This document shows positions 49,891 through 64,000 of a stretch of 64,000 bases of DNA, one piece after another. The stretch's first letter is position 1. Each line of letters opens with the position of its first letter. Origin of the DNA: Neocallimastix lanati (nom. inval.) (Eukaryota; Neocallimastigomycota; Neocallimastigomycetes; Neocallimastigales; Neocallimastigaceae); NCBI GenBank assembly GCA_016946835.1, contig JACVTC010000032.1, positions 184,001 to 248,000 of the forward strand, read 5' to 3'. Made by a program: the position numbers and the translations under genes. The notes under the pieces were generated by a model that searched no databases, had not been told where the DNA came from, and was given only the letters and a program-made list of their open reading frames with translations.

Positions 49891-50942
49891 ATTAACATCA
49901 GCCACAAGTATATAAATAGGATTAATATTTTTATATAAATATGGTTTTATTTATGATATTTATTCATATTTAATTTATATATCAGCATCTTTTTATTTAT
50001 AATTTTTATTTATAATGTTATATTCTTCTGGTCCCTCCTTAAAATTACTGTTATATTAATGTCGAAATGGATTTTTTATAAAATTTTTTTAATTATAATA
50101 AATCACTTTAATTATAATATTTAATTTGGATTTTGTTATCTTAATCGTATCAATTTGTTTCTATACTATTTTATATGGCATGATGTCTCCAATCAAATTT
50201 TGAAAATTGAAATTTTTTTAAACTTTGAAATTTCCTTTAATCTCCTCTTAATTTTTTCAAAATATAAAATGTTTTTTAAATTAATTATTTAAAAGTATAT
50301 TTAAAATTTTAGAGTTTTATTGTAAAGATTGTTATTAAATTTAATTTTATAATAAAATGGGATTTAATACGTAATATTAATAATATGAGCCATAATTTTA
50401 AATTTATGTTTGATTCTTTACATAAATATTAATCTATTTATGTTTTTTTAACATACATAATTTTTATATTTATTAAGGTTTTTATTTGCTACTTTATATC
50501 GATTAATAATTAAATTTTTTTTTTTTTTTTTGTTTTATTTTTTCAATTAATTATTTTTAGAAATTATTATTACACAAAATTGTTTCAATTTAAGGGTTGT
50601 AATATATTTATTATTTATATTAAATAATAGTTGTACAATTTAATTATAATTAATAAATAAAAGAAATTAAAATAATTGTTGTACAATTTAATAATAAATA
50701 ATTAATAAAGGAAATTAAAAAAAAAAAAAAAAAAAAAGTATAAAAATAAAAAAAAAAATAAAATTTAGATAAATTTTTGTAGTTTTATAAAAAAAAGGAA
50801 TAAAAATTTATATATATATTTATAAAAACTTTTTTAAGTTTTAAAATATAAATATAAAAAAAAAAAAAAAATTAAATAAAAAAAAATATATATATATGTA
50901 TATATAAAATAATAATAATAATAATAATTAATTTTATTTGAC

Positions 50943-52775
50943 ATGAAAAATAATAATAGAATTATATTTTTTTTTTTAATTAATATATTATTAATTAATA
51001 TAAATTTTGCTAAAACTTCATCTAATGATGATGAAGTAATAACAAAAAAAAGCGAAGATCAAAAATATATTATTGTTGTTAATAATACTTATGGTGAATT
51101 TAGTATTTTCTCAAATCCAAATGACAAAAAGAATGTTAAACGTCAAGAATTAAAATCATATGAATTTGCAATTTCATTAATGGATAAAATTGATGAAATA
51201 ATTATTGAAAATAAAGACACTTATAAAGATAAAGAAAAATTAGAAGAAATTGAAAATCAAAACCTCTTAAAAAAAAGAGATAATGAGGATGAAATAGTAA
51301 GTAATTATGAAAATTCTTCCTTTGTAAATCCAATTGCATCTAATGGTGAGACCTTACTTATTTCTGCTTATCTCTCGAAATCATTAGTTGAAAAGATTGA
51401 AAAAATGGAAAATATTGAAACAGTTTTTCCTGATTTTAAAATGGATCTTGAGAGTTATTATAATACAAATGATATTTTGAAAGAAACTTCATGGAAAGCA
51501 TTGAGTGTTCAAGCAAATGCGGATTTACAATTATCAATAATTTCACAAGGATTATATAAAGAGGATGTAATTGAAGAATATGACACAAACTATTATTATC
51601 CTAATTCAAATGAAGAAGTTGATGTTATTATAATAGATAGTGGATTTGATTTTAGTCATTCTGAATTTAGTAATAGCGAACGAACAGCAGTGTGTAAAGT
51701 TTATTTTGAAGGTTCAAAAGCATATAAACCTAGCAAAAATAAGAAATGTGGAAGTACAACAGTCTATCATGGTAGGCAAGTAGCTGATGTAGTTGGTGGA
51801 CGTATACATGGTGTAGCTAAAAAAGCTAATATATATGGTATTGCTATTCCTGTAGAAGATAATAGTGTAGACTTCGACGATGTAATTTTAGCTTTACAAT
51901 ATGTTAAAGAAAATTTGGTTCGATCTAATAGAACAGTTATAAATATATCTATTGGAAAAGATTTAAATTCTTCAGATTCATCAGTAAAAAGTATTAATAA
52001 ATTAATAGATGCAATAACAGGAAACGGAGGTATTATTGTGGCTTCAAGTGGTAATAAAAATAAAAATGTTAAAAATGGAAGTGTACTTCATATGCCATGT
52101 TCATCTAAAAACGTTATTTGTGTTGGAGGAATTAGTTCATACCAACTGAATGACGTAAAAAATAAATTCCAAAAATATCAAGATAGTAATTATGGAGATG
52201 AAGTTGAAATATATGCACCACATATAGTAAAAGCTAAATTAGTTGAAAATGGTGTAGATGATGTAAGATATTACGCTGGAACATCATATTCTGCTGCCAT
52301 GGTATCTGGAGGTATCGCTACTATTATAAGTGGTTCAAATGTTAAATATAATAAAGAAAAAATGTTAACTTTTTTAAAGAACAAAGGAATACCATTTAAA
52401 GTGAATAGTGTAGAAAAAAAGGTACTTAATAATGGTAAGCATATTGTATATTCTAAAAATGGTAAATACCATGGATGTGGTGTTAGCGCAGGAAATACAT
52501 CTTGTAATTATAGATGTGGACCAAACTATGGACAATGTGAAGACCAAAGTGCATGCTGTAGTAAAAAAAATTATTGTGGTACTACAAGTGCTTATTGTGG
52601 AACAGGCTGTCAACCAAAATATGGTTTATGTACAAGTTCAGAAGAAGATAGATGTGGATCTGGTTATGGAAGATGTGCTAAAAGTAATGAATGCTGTAGT
52701 AAATATGGTTGGTGTGGTACAACAAGTGAATATTGTGGAACAGGATGTCAATCAAGATATGGTATTTGTAATTAA
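50943..52775 (+). CDS. Secreted subtilisin-like protease (S8) with two C-terminal CBM18 modules
   Basis: Intron-free, 610 residues. The N terminus has a signal peptide (KNNNRIIFFFLINILLI), then an inhibitor-I9-like propeptide ending near a VFPDFKMD strand. S8 domain, residues about 220-500: Asp232 in VIIIDSGFDFSH, His276 in HGRQVADVVGG, oxyanion Asn371 in VASSGNKN, and Ser448 in GTSYSAAMVSG. All four key residues are present, but the flanks deviate from canonical HGTHVAG and GTSMAAP: the usual Pro after the Ser is Met. Two hevein-type chitin-binding modules follow (about 517-561 and 569-610), each with CCSK..YCGTTS.YCGTGCQ. The protein ends three residues after the last Cys-containing motif. 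It probably acts on chitin-rich walls, processing wall proteins or attacking other fungi; the target is inferred. Confidence 0.93.
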   Translation: MKNNNRIIFFFLINILLININFAKTSSNDDEVITKKSEDQKYIIVVNNTYGEFSIFSNPNDKKNVKRQELKSYEFAISLMDKIDEIIIENKDTYKDKEKLEEIENQNLLKKRDNEDEIVSNYENSSFVNPIASNGETLLISAYLSKSLVEKIEKMENIETVFPDFKMDLESYYNTNDILKETSWKALSVQANADLQLSIISQGLYKEDVIEEYDTNYYYPNSNEEVDVIIIDSGFDFSHSEFSNSERTAVCKVYFEGSKAYKPSKNKKCGSTTVYHGRQVADVVGGRIHGVAKKANIYGIAIPVEDNSVDFDDVILALQYVKENLVRSNRTVINISIGKDLNSSDSSVKSINKLIDAITGNGGIIVASSGNKNKNVKNGSVLHMPCSSKNVICVGGISSYQLNDVKNKFQKYQDSNYGDEVEIYAPHIVKAKLVENGVDDVRYYAGTSYSAAMVSGGIATIISGSNVKYNKEKMLTFLKNKGIPFKVNSVEKKVLNNGKHIVYSKNGKYHGCGVSAGNTSCNYRCGPNYGQCEDQSACCSKKNYCGTTSAYCGTGCQPKYGLCTSSEEDRCGSGYGRCAKSNECCSKYGWCGTTSEYCGTGCQSRYGICN

Positions 52776-53230
52776 GTATTAAATTACTATTTGAAAAATA
52801 AAAATAAAAATTAAAATTAATTAAATTGAAACAATAATATAATGATTAAAAATTTATTATATAATACATTAAAAGAAAAACAAATAAAAATAAAAAAAAA
52901 AAATTTTTTATAATAATGTAATTATTAAAAACTAAAAAATATTTTTAAAGGAATGTTAATAAAATAAATTATTATTATTAGAATAAAATTAATATAAAAT
53001 ATATAAAAAATTTTTATCATTTATTAATTATTAAAAATTACGAATGATTATAATATGTGATGTTTATACTCCTTTATATATTTTAAATATTTAAACGGAA
53101 AATTTAACATCATATAATAATGGAAAAGTTAATAAGTAACAAAAAGATTAAATAACAGAAAAAAATTTAATAAAATAAAAAATTATATGTATTTATATAG
53201 ATTAAAAAAAAATAAAAAAAAAAAAAAAGG
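52776..53230. other. Intergenic, AT-rich
   Basis: 3' flank of the subtilase gene; poly-A runs only. Confidence 0.5.
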
Positions 53231-53239
53231 AAAATTTAT

Positions 53240-53880
53240 AAAATATTATTAGTTGAAATATAAATATTAAGAATAGATTAAATAAAATTAAAATTAAAAT
53301 TAAAATTAAAATAAAAATAAAAATAAATAGTAGAAAATATTAATAGATTGAATAAAACAAATAAAATAAAATAAAAATAAATAGTTGAAAATATAACAGA
53401 TTGATTAAAATAAAATAAAAGCACTTAAAAATCTTACAAACTTTGATAGACTGTTGTTCTACTTTACTATTTACATTATTTTATTTTTATTAATAATTTA
53501 CTCTTTTAACTGCTTTACTGTTGAATAACATAAAATATAATGAAGTATGTTTACTTCATTTTATTTTATGTTATTCAGTCTGTACTTTCTTTCTATATAT
53601 TCTACTATATATTCTATTCTATTTTATTTTATTCAGTATGTACTTTTCTTTCTTTATATTCTTCTATTTATTATATTTTTTATTCAGTTTGTACTTTTTT
53701 ACTTAATATTGTATTCAATCTGTACTTTAATTATATATTTGAACTACTCAACCTTATTTTATTTTATTTATTTTTTTATTTTTTTTTTTTTATTGTATTC
53801 AATCTGTACCTTATATATATATTTGAACTACTTAACCTTATTTTATTTTATTTTATTTATTTTATTTTTTGATATAAAAA
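53240..53880. repeat. Second locus of the composite minisatellite, arranged as a foldback
   Basis: Left part (53240-53430) has the 20.6-kb spacer motif in direct orientation (TAGTTGAAATATAAATATTAA, GATTGAATAAAA). Right part (53560-53880) has it inverted at least four times (TTCAATCTGTACTTTAATTA, TTCAGTATGTACTTTTCTTT and similar). Between them a hairpin with 25-bp arms (53523-53547 and 53552-53576, one mismatch, loop TGTT) marks the axis. Open frames across it are artefacts. Confidence 0.85.
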
Positions 53881-53999
53881 ATAACTATGTTTTGTATTTT
53901 ATTAATTTTTTACTTTTTTTATCCCTAAAAAGAAGTTCACAATATTTTAACCTCTGTATTACCTAGAGTATTAATATTTGGAAATCAAAAAAAAAAAGA

Positions 54000-55400
54000 C
54001 ATGATAAACGAGTCGGACTTATCATTTTAATTCAATTTTTAATCCTATTTGCATTTGTCTTCAAAAAGTCGGTAATAGTTCATTCTTGAATTCTTTCTCT
54101 AATTCTTATCCATTTCTCAATCATTTAGGAACAATATTGAGATGTGTAAACATTAAAATCCTTAGTATACGAAGCCTTCATATTGGTAATCCACAATTAA
54201 TGCCAATTCACTAATGATATTTTAGAATATAGAAATATACTCTCATTAAATTTAGTTTCCTTTTGGGGTGTTCGATGTCCAAATCATATAAGTTCCAAGC
54301 AAAAAACATAAAGACTCTTGAGATAAAGAGAAAACTAGCTTTAATAATAACACAAGAATCACCAGAATAATCGTTCTTCTTTTATTGGAGGTTTCAACAT
54401 GACTAAGCAGCAATTCAAAGATCTTATTCTTAGAATTTCTCCTCAATTGTTTGTTTTGGTTATGGCTGGTCACCAGTTTACTTGGTATAATGGTGAAAAG
54501 AATTTTTGTATAGACTCTATAGTTATTAATGATAAATTAAGAGATTATCTGAATATTGCTTCTGTATGCAACTCTTTTAATGATATCTCTGACTATTTAA
54601 TATTTATTCATTTTTTTAAAGAAACTATCTCCTGATGGTTTTACTATGGCCTCCTTGTAAGAAAATTAAATGGTCTAGTCGAATTTGTAAGGATAAACAT
54701 GAAGCATTTTTCTCTTATAATAAATTCACATGTTTGATTTGAATATAATAATAATAATCTAGACTCTAATGTAATGATAAATGTAATTACTGAAAGAAAA
54801 AAGTGTTGTTGCAGCGTATTTGCTGATAATAATGTCTTATTAGCTCTTACTAAATCATCACTTAAAAACATATTAAATAAAGCTCAAGATTGTGATATCA
54901 AAAATAAAATTATATTTGGTATCAGTAAATGCGCTACACATGTTATTAAACTAAAGAACATTATACCTTCAAGACATTATGAAAATTCTATATCTAAGCT
55001 TGGTATGAACCATCTACCAAGTACTATTCAATATATATATCTTGGAATACCTTTCAATAGATCATCAGATTTAGAATCAATTGTTACCAAAGTACTAAGG
55101 CGATTATTTGATGATTTAAAATGTAGAAAGAGTCTTCTTGTATTATTTCTCATTTTATTAAAAATACACATTATACATGAAATTAAATGTAAATTCAAAT
55201 TTGATGTGAAACCTTAAATAAAAAAGTAGATTAGTGTCAGAAGATTACCCATATGTTGTCCTTGTTGTGGTGAAAGTTACGGTATATCTTGTTTTGAATA
55301 CTTAATATTTATATGTCCTAAATTTTATGAATTTAGACAACGATTCATTCAATTTGTTGATGAAAATTTTATTATTTTTCTCTGATTGTTTTATGAGAAA
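54000..55400 (+). mobile_element. Dead non-LTR (LINE) retrotransposon
   Basis: Domain order on the plus strand: an endonuclease remnant with GGFNMT (about 54388-54405, canonical GDFN with the Asp lost) and QFTWYNGEKNFCIDSIVIND (54471-54530); a reverse-transcriptase palm remnant VFADNNVLLALTKSSLKNIL (catalytic (F/Y)ADD reads FADN, about 54818-54830) with YIYLGIPF at 55036-55060; and a C-terminal zinc-binding CPCCGES followed by FICPKFYEFR (55255-55340). Several stops and frameshifts interrupt it. The EN-RT-CCxx order is typical of LINE ORF2. Confidence 0.8.
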
Positions 55401-55504
55401 TCATTGAACATTCTTAATTTCTTTTATTTAAAAATTTCTTTTTATTAATATTTTTTTATTTTATTATATTTTATTCAATCTAGTTATATTATTGTAACTT
55501 TTAA

Positions 55505-55565
<61 letters not shown>

Positions 55566-55595
55566 ATTATTATTATTATTATTATTATATTATTA

Positions 55596-55670
<75 letters not shown>

Positions 55671-57035
55671 CATTATCATTTATAATTTAGATAAAGGAAA
55701 TATAATTAAAAAATATTTTATTTTGTTGTAAATTATTGGATGTGTTTTTAAGTGATATGAATTATTATTAAAAATATAAATTATTATCCTTCTTGAATTC
55801 CTTATATATGGTATAAAATTTTTTTGAAAAAGTAGGATCGCCTTTTGTCATCTGAGATATATGAATTAATCCGAGGATTTTTTTTTTTTTTTAGAAAAAT
55901 TGAATTAGAATTATGAATTGAATTGATTGTTGAATAGAGAGAAATGCTGAAAAAAAAAAAAAAAAAAACTAATGAACTAAGTAGTTTGAAAGAATTTTTT
56001 TCTATATTTTTTTCTATTTTTGTCTGTTGGGTTAAGTTTAATTCTGATATTGAATTATTAGATTTTTTTTTAATTTTAATGAATCATTAATAGCATATTG
56101 GAAGTGTCATCTTTTATTATGATTATTTTAAGGAATAGAACCCAAACATAATGATAAAAAATAATAGAGAATTGTAAATAAAAAAAAAAAAACATTTATT
56201 ATTTCTATATAGTGATGTACTATAATAGATCCAATAGATAAGTTTAAAAATAGAGTTTAGATTTATTTATTACTGTCTTAAATAGTTTGTACTTTATTTG
56301 AGTTAACACATAGTACGCATTTTAATAGAATGTTAATTTTTTAAGAAGGATATATTTTGATTAATTCAATATTGTAATGACAATAACTTATACTTAAAGA
56401 TTAAGCTTCAATATTTAAAGTATTGATTTCTTTAGTGTTATATTTATTATTCAAAATATATTAATATCTTTTGTTGAAATCCATAATTTAAAGTGTTACT
56501 GTTATTAGACATAGTATTTAAAATTTTTATTTTAAACTTTACCCAAAATTAATTGTCTATTTATCTATTTTTTTTTTTTTATTTATTTTATTTATATATT
56601 TTTTTTCACTTTATCTTTTTTACTTTATATTTACGTTTATACTTATTCTTTTCAAAAATTTATATAAAAAAATAATTGATTCGATTTTTAAAAATATTAT
56701 CATATTAGAAATTATTTTTATTAATTGTAAAGAAAAAAAAAAATTATTAAAAATATTACGAAAAAATTAATTTTTTTAAATAAGAAATAGTATATTAATA
56801 TTAGTATAATTTAAAAGATTATATTATTATCAATCATTTATATTTAAATGTATTATGTATAAATGAAAATATATCTTAATAATAATTTATTAAAAAAATA
56901 CATGATAAAAAAGGAATAAAAAAAATAATAAAATACATGAAATTTATTTTTCCTTTTTTTTAATATTAAAATATTATTTTTTTATCATTACATCATTAGT
57001 TAAATACAAATAATAGAATACAAAATATTTTATTT
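55400..57035. repeat. Gene-free, (ATT)n array
   Basis: (ATT)n with a few interruptions at about 55507-55670 just downstream of the LINE relic; the rest is AT-rich without genes. Confidence 0.7.
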
Positions 57036-57056
57036 TCATAAATCATACATTTTTAT

Positions 57057-57059
<3 letters not shown>

Positions 57060-57102
<43 letters not shown>

Positions 57103-57520
57103 CTGGGATTAACGAGAGGAGAGGACAATAGGATCTCCAGTCTCTCCATTAAACATATCAGACTCTCATTGGGTTCTTTGCTATACCATTTCGACTTAGA
57201 CCTCTCTCTAAGAAAGGTTAATATGAAAGACATTCCCTATACACCGCTTTATACTACGGGAACCTTTTCAGTGATATCTTGAACTATCATCGAGAAAGGA
57301 ACAACCACACTAATCCTCTCACAGATCATCGGTTCTCTACACTATTATATAGTCTAGCAAAAAGAGTATTTACCATGGCCAGCGAATACCAGTTTCATTT
57401 ATAGGGAAAAACACCATGGGAGGATGAAAATCACCCTATATGAATTCAGGATGTAGTCGCTGGGTCGATCCAAAAACCTTATGTAAGTCCCGAGTACTAA
57501 CATAAATCATACAAATAAGA
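57060..57520 (-). mobile_element. Poly-A-tailed retroposon, minus strand (second family)
   Basis: On the minus strand a GC-richer block (57520 to 57100) ends ..CCCAGTCT followed by about 39 A (57060-57098 as T on the plus strand). No intact frame. Sequence blocks differ from copies A and B, so it is a different LINE/SINE family. The tail junction AGTCT-A(n) also appears at 57946-57920, suggesting a second, shorter insertion there. Confidence 0.65.
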
Positions 57521-57909
57521 TAAATAAAAATTTTTTTATAATCTAATAATAATACATTAAAATATAATTATTTATATTTATTATTTATATTTATAAAATT
57601 ATTTATAAAATTCATTACAAGAATAATGTCATAGAATTAGAATGAAATATATTTCATAAAAATAAACAATTTTTATTAACAATATTATTTAAAAATATAA
57701 TTTTTATATTAATATTTAAATATTTAATTGCAATAAAATTTTTTATATAAAAAAATTTATATAAAAAAAAATTCCATATTCAATATATATATAATTATTT
57801 TTATTAAGTTTTTTTTTTTTTTTAAAAAAAAAATAAAACTATCTTTGGGATTTTTAATACAAAAAGGTTTGAAATATCTATTATTTATAGAATTTAATAA
57901 TATAACAAT

Positions 57910-57915
57910 ATATAT

Positions 57916-57948
<33 letters not shown>

Positions 57949-58760
57949 CTTGAAAGAGAATACACTTCCAATGATATATTAAATAGATTAAAATATTTTA
58001 ACGTATTAACATTTTTTAAAAAATACATTATATAATTAAGATAAAAAAAAATAAAATGTATGTAAAAGATTAAGTAAAACAAAAAAAAAAAAAAAAAAAA
58101 AATAAAATTAAACATAAACAAATTTTAATTAATAGAAAATTTAATGTAATAAAAAATAAAAATAAGTTCAAAAGTTAAAAAAATTTCGGTGTGATGTATA
58201 CTATGTGTAGTGACATGATCACCAGTTAAATCTAAAATAATAAAACAAGGAAGTAACATCTTTAAAATAGATAATGTGGTATCCACTAAACTCTCCCCTA
58301 AACCACAAAAAAAAATCATCAAAAGTTGAATTACTTACTAAGGATTCTGTGTTCGAAACTGTGCTTTTAGTAAATGTGTATTGATGAGAATTAACAGGAG
58401 TACTAAACTGCACTATTCCTTTGTCATATCGTTACGACATCGGCACTCTGGGCAATGAAAATGTTTTTGCTAAACCTCTCAAAAAGTAATTCAAAAAGCT
58501 ACTGATGATCGGTATTGTATTAGCAAGATATTCCGCAAGCCCTACAATATACGGAACAGTTGACCCCTGTGAACTTTTAAGGTGTTGTTCACTTAAATGT
58601 CCCCGTTCCCCAGTATCGAGATGTAGCTCATCTAAAGCTGAAATTTCACCAAGAAGGAATCCGTTTATGAAATTTTCATATTCTAAAATACTGGAATAAG
58701 AAGGAAGTAAGGAAAGATTCCTTACTTTATTGACAAATAAAATGAATAAATCATCGATAA
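57910..58760 (-). mobile_element. Degenerate retroelement debris with poly-A junction
   Basis: A poly-T run (57920-57944) borders TAGACTTGAAAGAG; read in reverse it is an AGTCT-A(n) tail. The stretch 58180-58740 is GC-richer than background and has short broken frames on both strands, for example on the minus strand STFDDFFLWFRGEFSGYHII. The family is not recognised; it is probably decayed mobile-element coding or UTR sequence. Confidence 0.4.
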
Positions 58761-59424
58761 AATCTAAAAATTTATATCGACATAATAAAAAGGTAGAGCA
58801 TTCAAATATCCAATAGATAAAAGATTATTCACCTTTTTATATAAATATAATAAAATAAACATTTAATTAAATTAAATTTAATAATATAATATATCTATTT
58901 GTTAATTTTTTTTATCAATTTTATTATTAAAATATAGTTGATTTCTTTTTAATATATATGAAATGAAATTAACTGTAAAGAAAAAACAAATGAAAGAAAA
59001 TTATAATTTATAATAAATACAAAAATAATAGAATATAGTATGTAAATAAAAAAATTTAAAAAGAATTTACTAAAAATTATAAAATAAAAAAGTAAAAGAT
59101 AAAAGATATAACGCAAAAAATAAAATAAAATAAAATAAATAATAATATAATAATTGTTTTTATTATATTATTAAAAATATATTTATTATAATTGTTATTA
59201 TAATAAATATATTTTTATATCATTATACAATATTATATATATATATATAATATTTATTGTAATTAAAAACGTTTTAAAATAAAATTAAATATAAAAAAAT
59301 ATTTATTATTTATTAATTAATTAATTAATTAATTATTATTGTATACTTTTATTATTATCATTATCATTATTATTTTATTTATATCTATTATATATATATA
59401 TAATAAAACTTTAAATATATATAT
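58761..59424. other. Intergenic, 3' flank of tRNase Z
   Basis: AT-rich only; short TATA repeats at about 59235-59250 and 59390-59402. An inverted ATATATTTAAAG/CTTTAAATATAT pair (about 59408-59432) overlaps the end of the tRNase Z gene and could form a hairpin. Confidence 0.5.

Positions 59425-64000
<4,576 letters not shown>

Larger units (their letters stand above)
47552..50942. other. Gene-free stretch with several inverted and direct repeats
   Basis: No gene recognised. It contains a diverged about 40-bp direct repeat (47688-47728 and 47849-47890), a strong hairpin (48408-48455), an 80-bp direct duplication (49040-49215), a pair of long inverted repeats (49476-49890) and poly-A runs ahead of the subtilase gene. 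Confidence 0.6.

Noticed and set aside
54252-54473. Minus-strand open frame MTSHNQNKQLRRNSKNK..
   Set aside because: Antisense to the LINE endonuclease remnant; no family signal of its own.

Overview
The window is eukaryotic nuclear DNA with an overwhelming A/T bias outside exons, short AT-only GT..AG introns, many (ATT)n, (TTTA)n, (AAAAT)n and poly-A/T tracts, and asparagine-run proteins. Hevein-type chitin-binding modules (CBM18) attached to a GH18 chitinase and to a subtilase, together with intron-rich housekeeping genes, point to an anaerobic gut fungus (Neocallimastigomycota: Piromyces, Neocallimastix or Anaeromyces type). This assignment is inference. Dictyostelium-like genomes share the base bias but have fewer introns per gene and do not usually carry this CBM18 style.

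Layout. 1-2.1 kb (+): 3' part of nicastrin. 3.1-7.9 kb (-): SEC24, about 17 exons. 9.05-9.64 kb: a near-perfect 7-bp tandem array. 10.2-12.15 kb (+): bystin/ENP1. 13.0-17.5 kb (-): NSF/SEC18. 18.4-19.1 kb (-): a small coiled-coil protein. 20.6-21.5 kb: a composite AAAAT minisatellite. 22.3-24.9 kb (+): secreted CBM18-GH18 chitinase. 25.6-26.1 kb (-): an unrecognised small protein. 27.7-30.4 kb (+): RING-H2 ubiquitin ligase. 31.3-33.95 kb (-): DCAF7/WDR68 WD40 protein. 34-50 kb: gene-free, microsatellites plus a mobile-element graveyard. 50.9-52.8 kb (+): secreted subtilase with two CBM18 modules. 53.2-59 kb: foldback minisatellite, a dead LINE and poly-A-tailed retroposons. 59.4-64 kb (-): long-form tRNase Z, running off the right edge.

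The single-copy genes are core eukaryotic functions (vesicle coat and fusion: SEC24, SEC18; ribosome biogenesis: bystin; tRNA 3' processing: tRNase Z; scaffold: DCAF7; intramembrane proteolysis: nicastrin). There is no operon-like logic. The chitinase and the subtilase share the same chitin-binding module and a secretory signal, so both probably act at or on fungal-type cell walls.

The graveyard at 40-45 kb is nested. A minus-strand Ty3/gypsy element (gag about 45.2-44.7 kb, RNase H and integrase about 41.5-40.27 kb) is interrupted by plus-strand pieces. These include a short Ty1/copia reverse-transcriptase remnant (43.1-43.3 kb) and, most notably, a broken rolling-circle replication initiator of CRESS/geminivirus-like type (42.1-42.9 kb) with an HFH motif and a YxxK motif. 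That relic, the two related poly-A-tailed retroposons (38.2 and 47.5 kb) and several strong inverted repeats are the best leads for undescribed elements.
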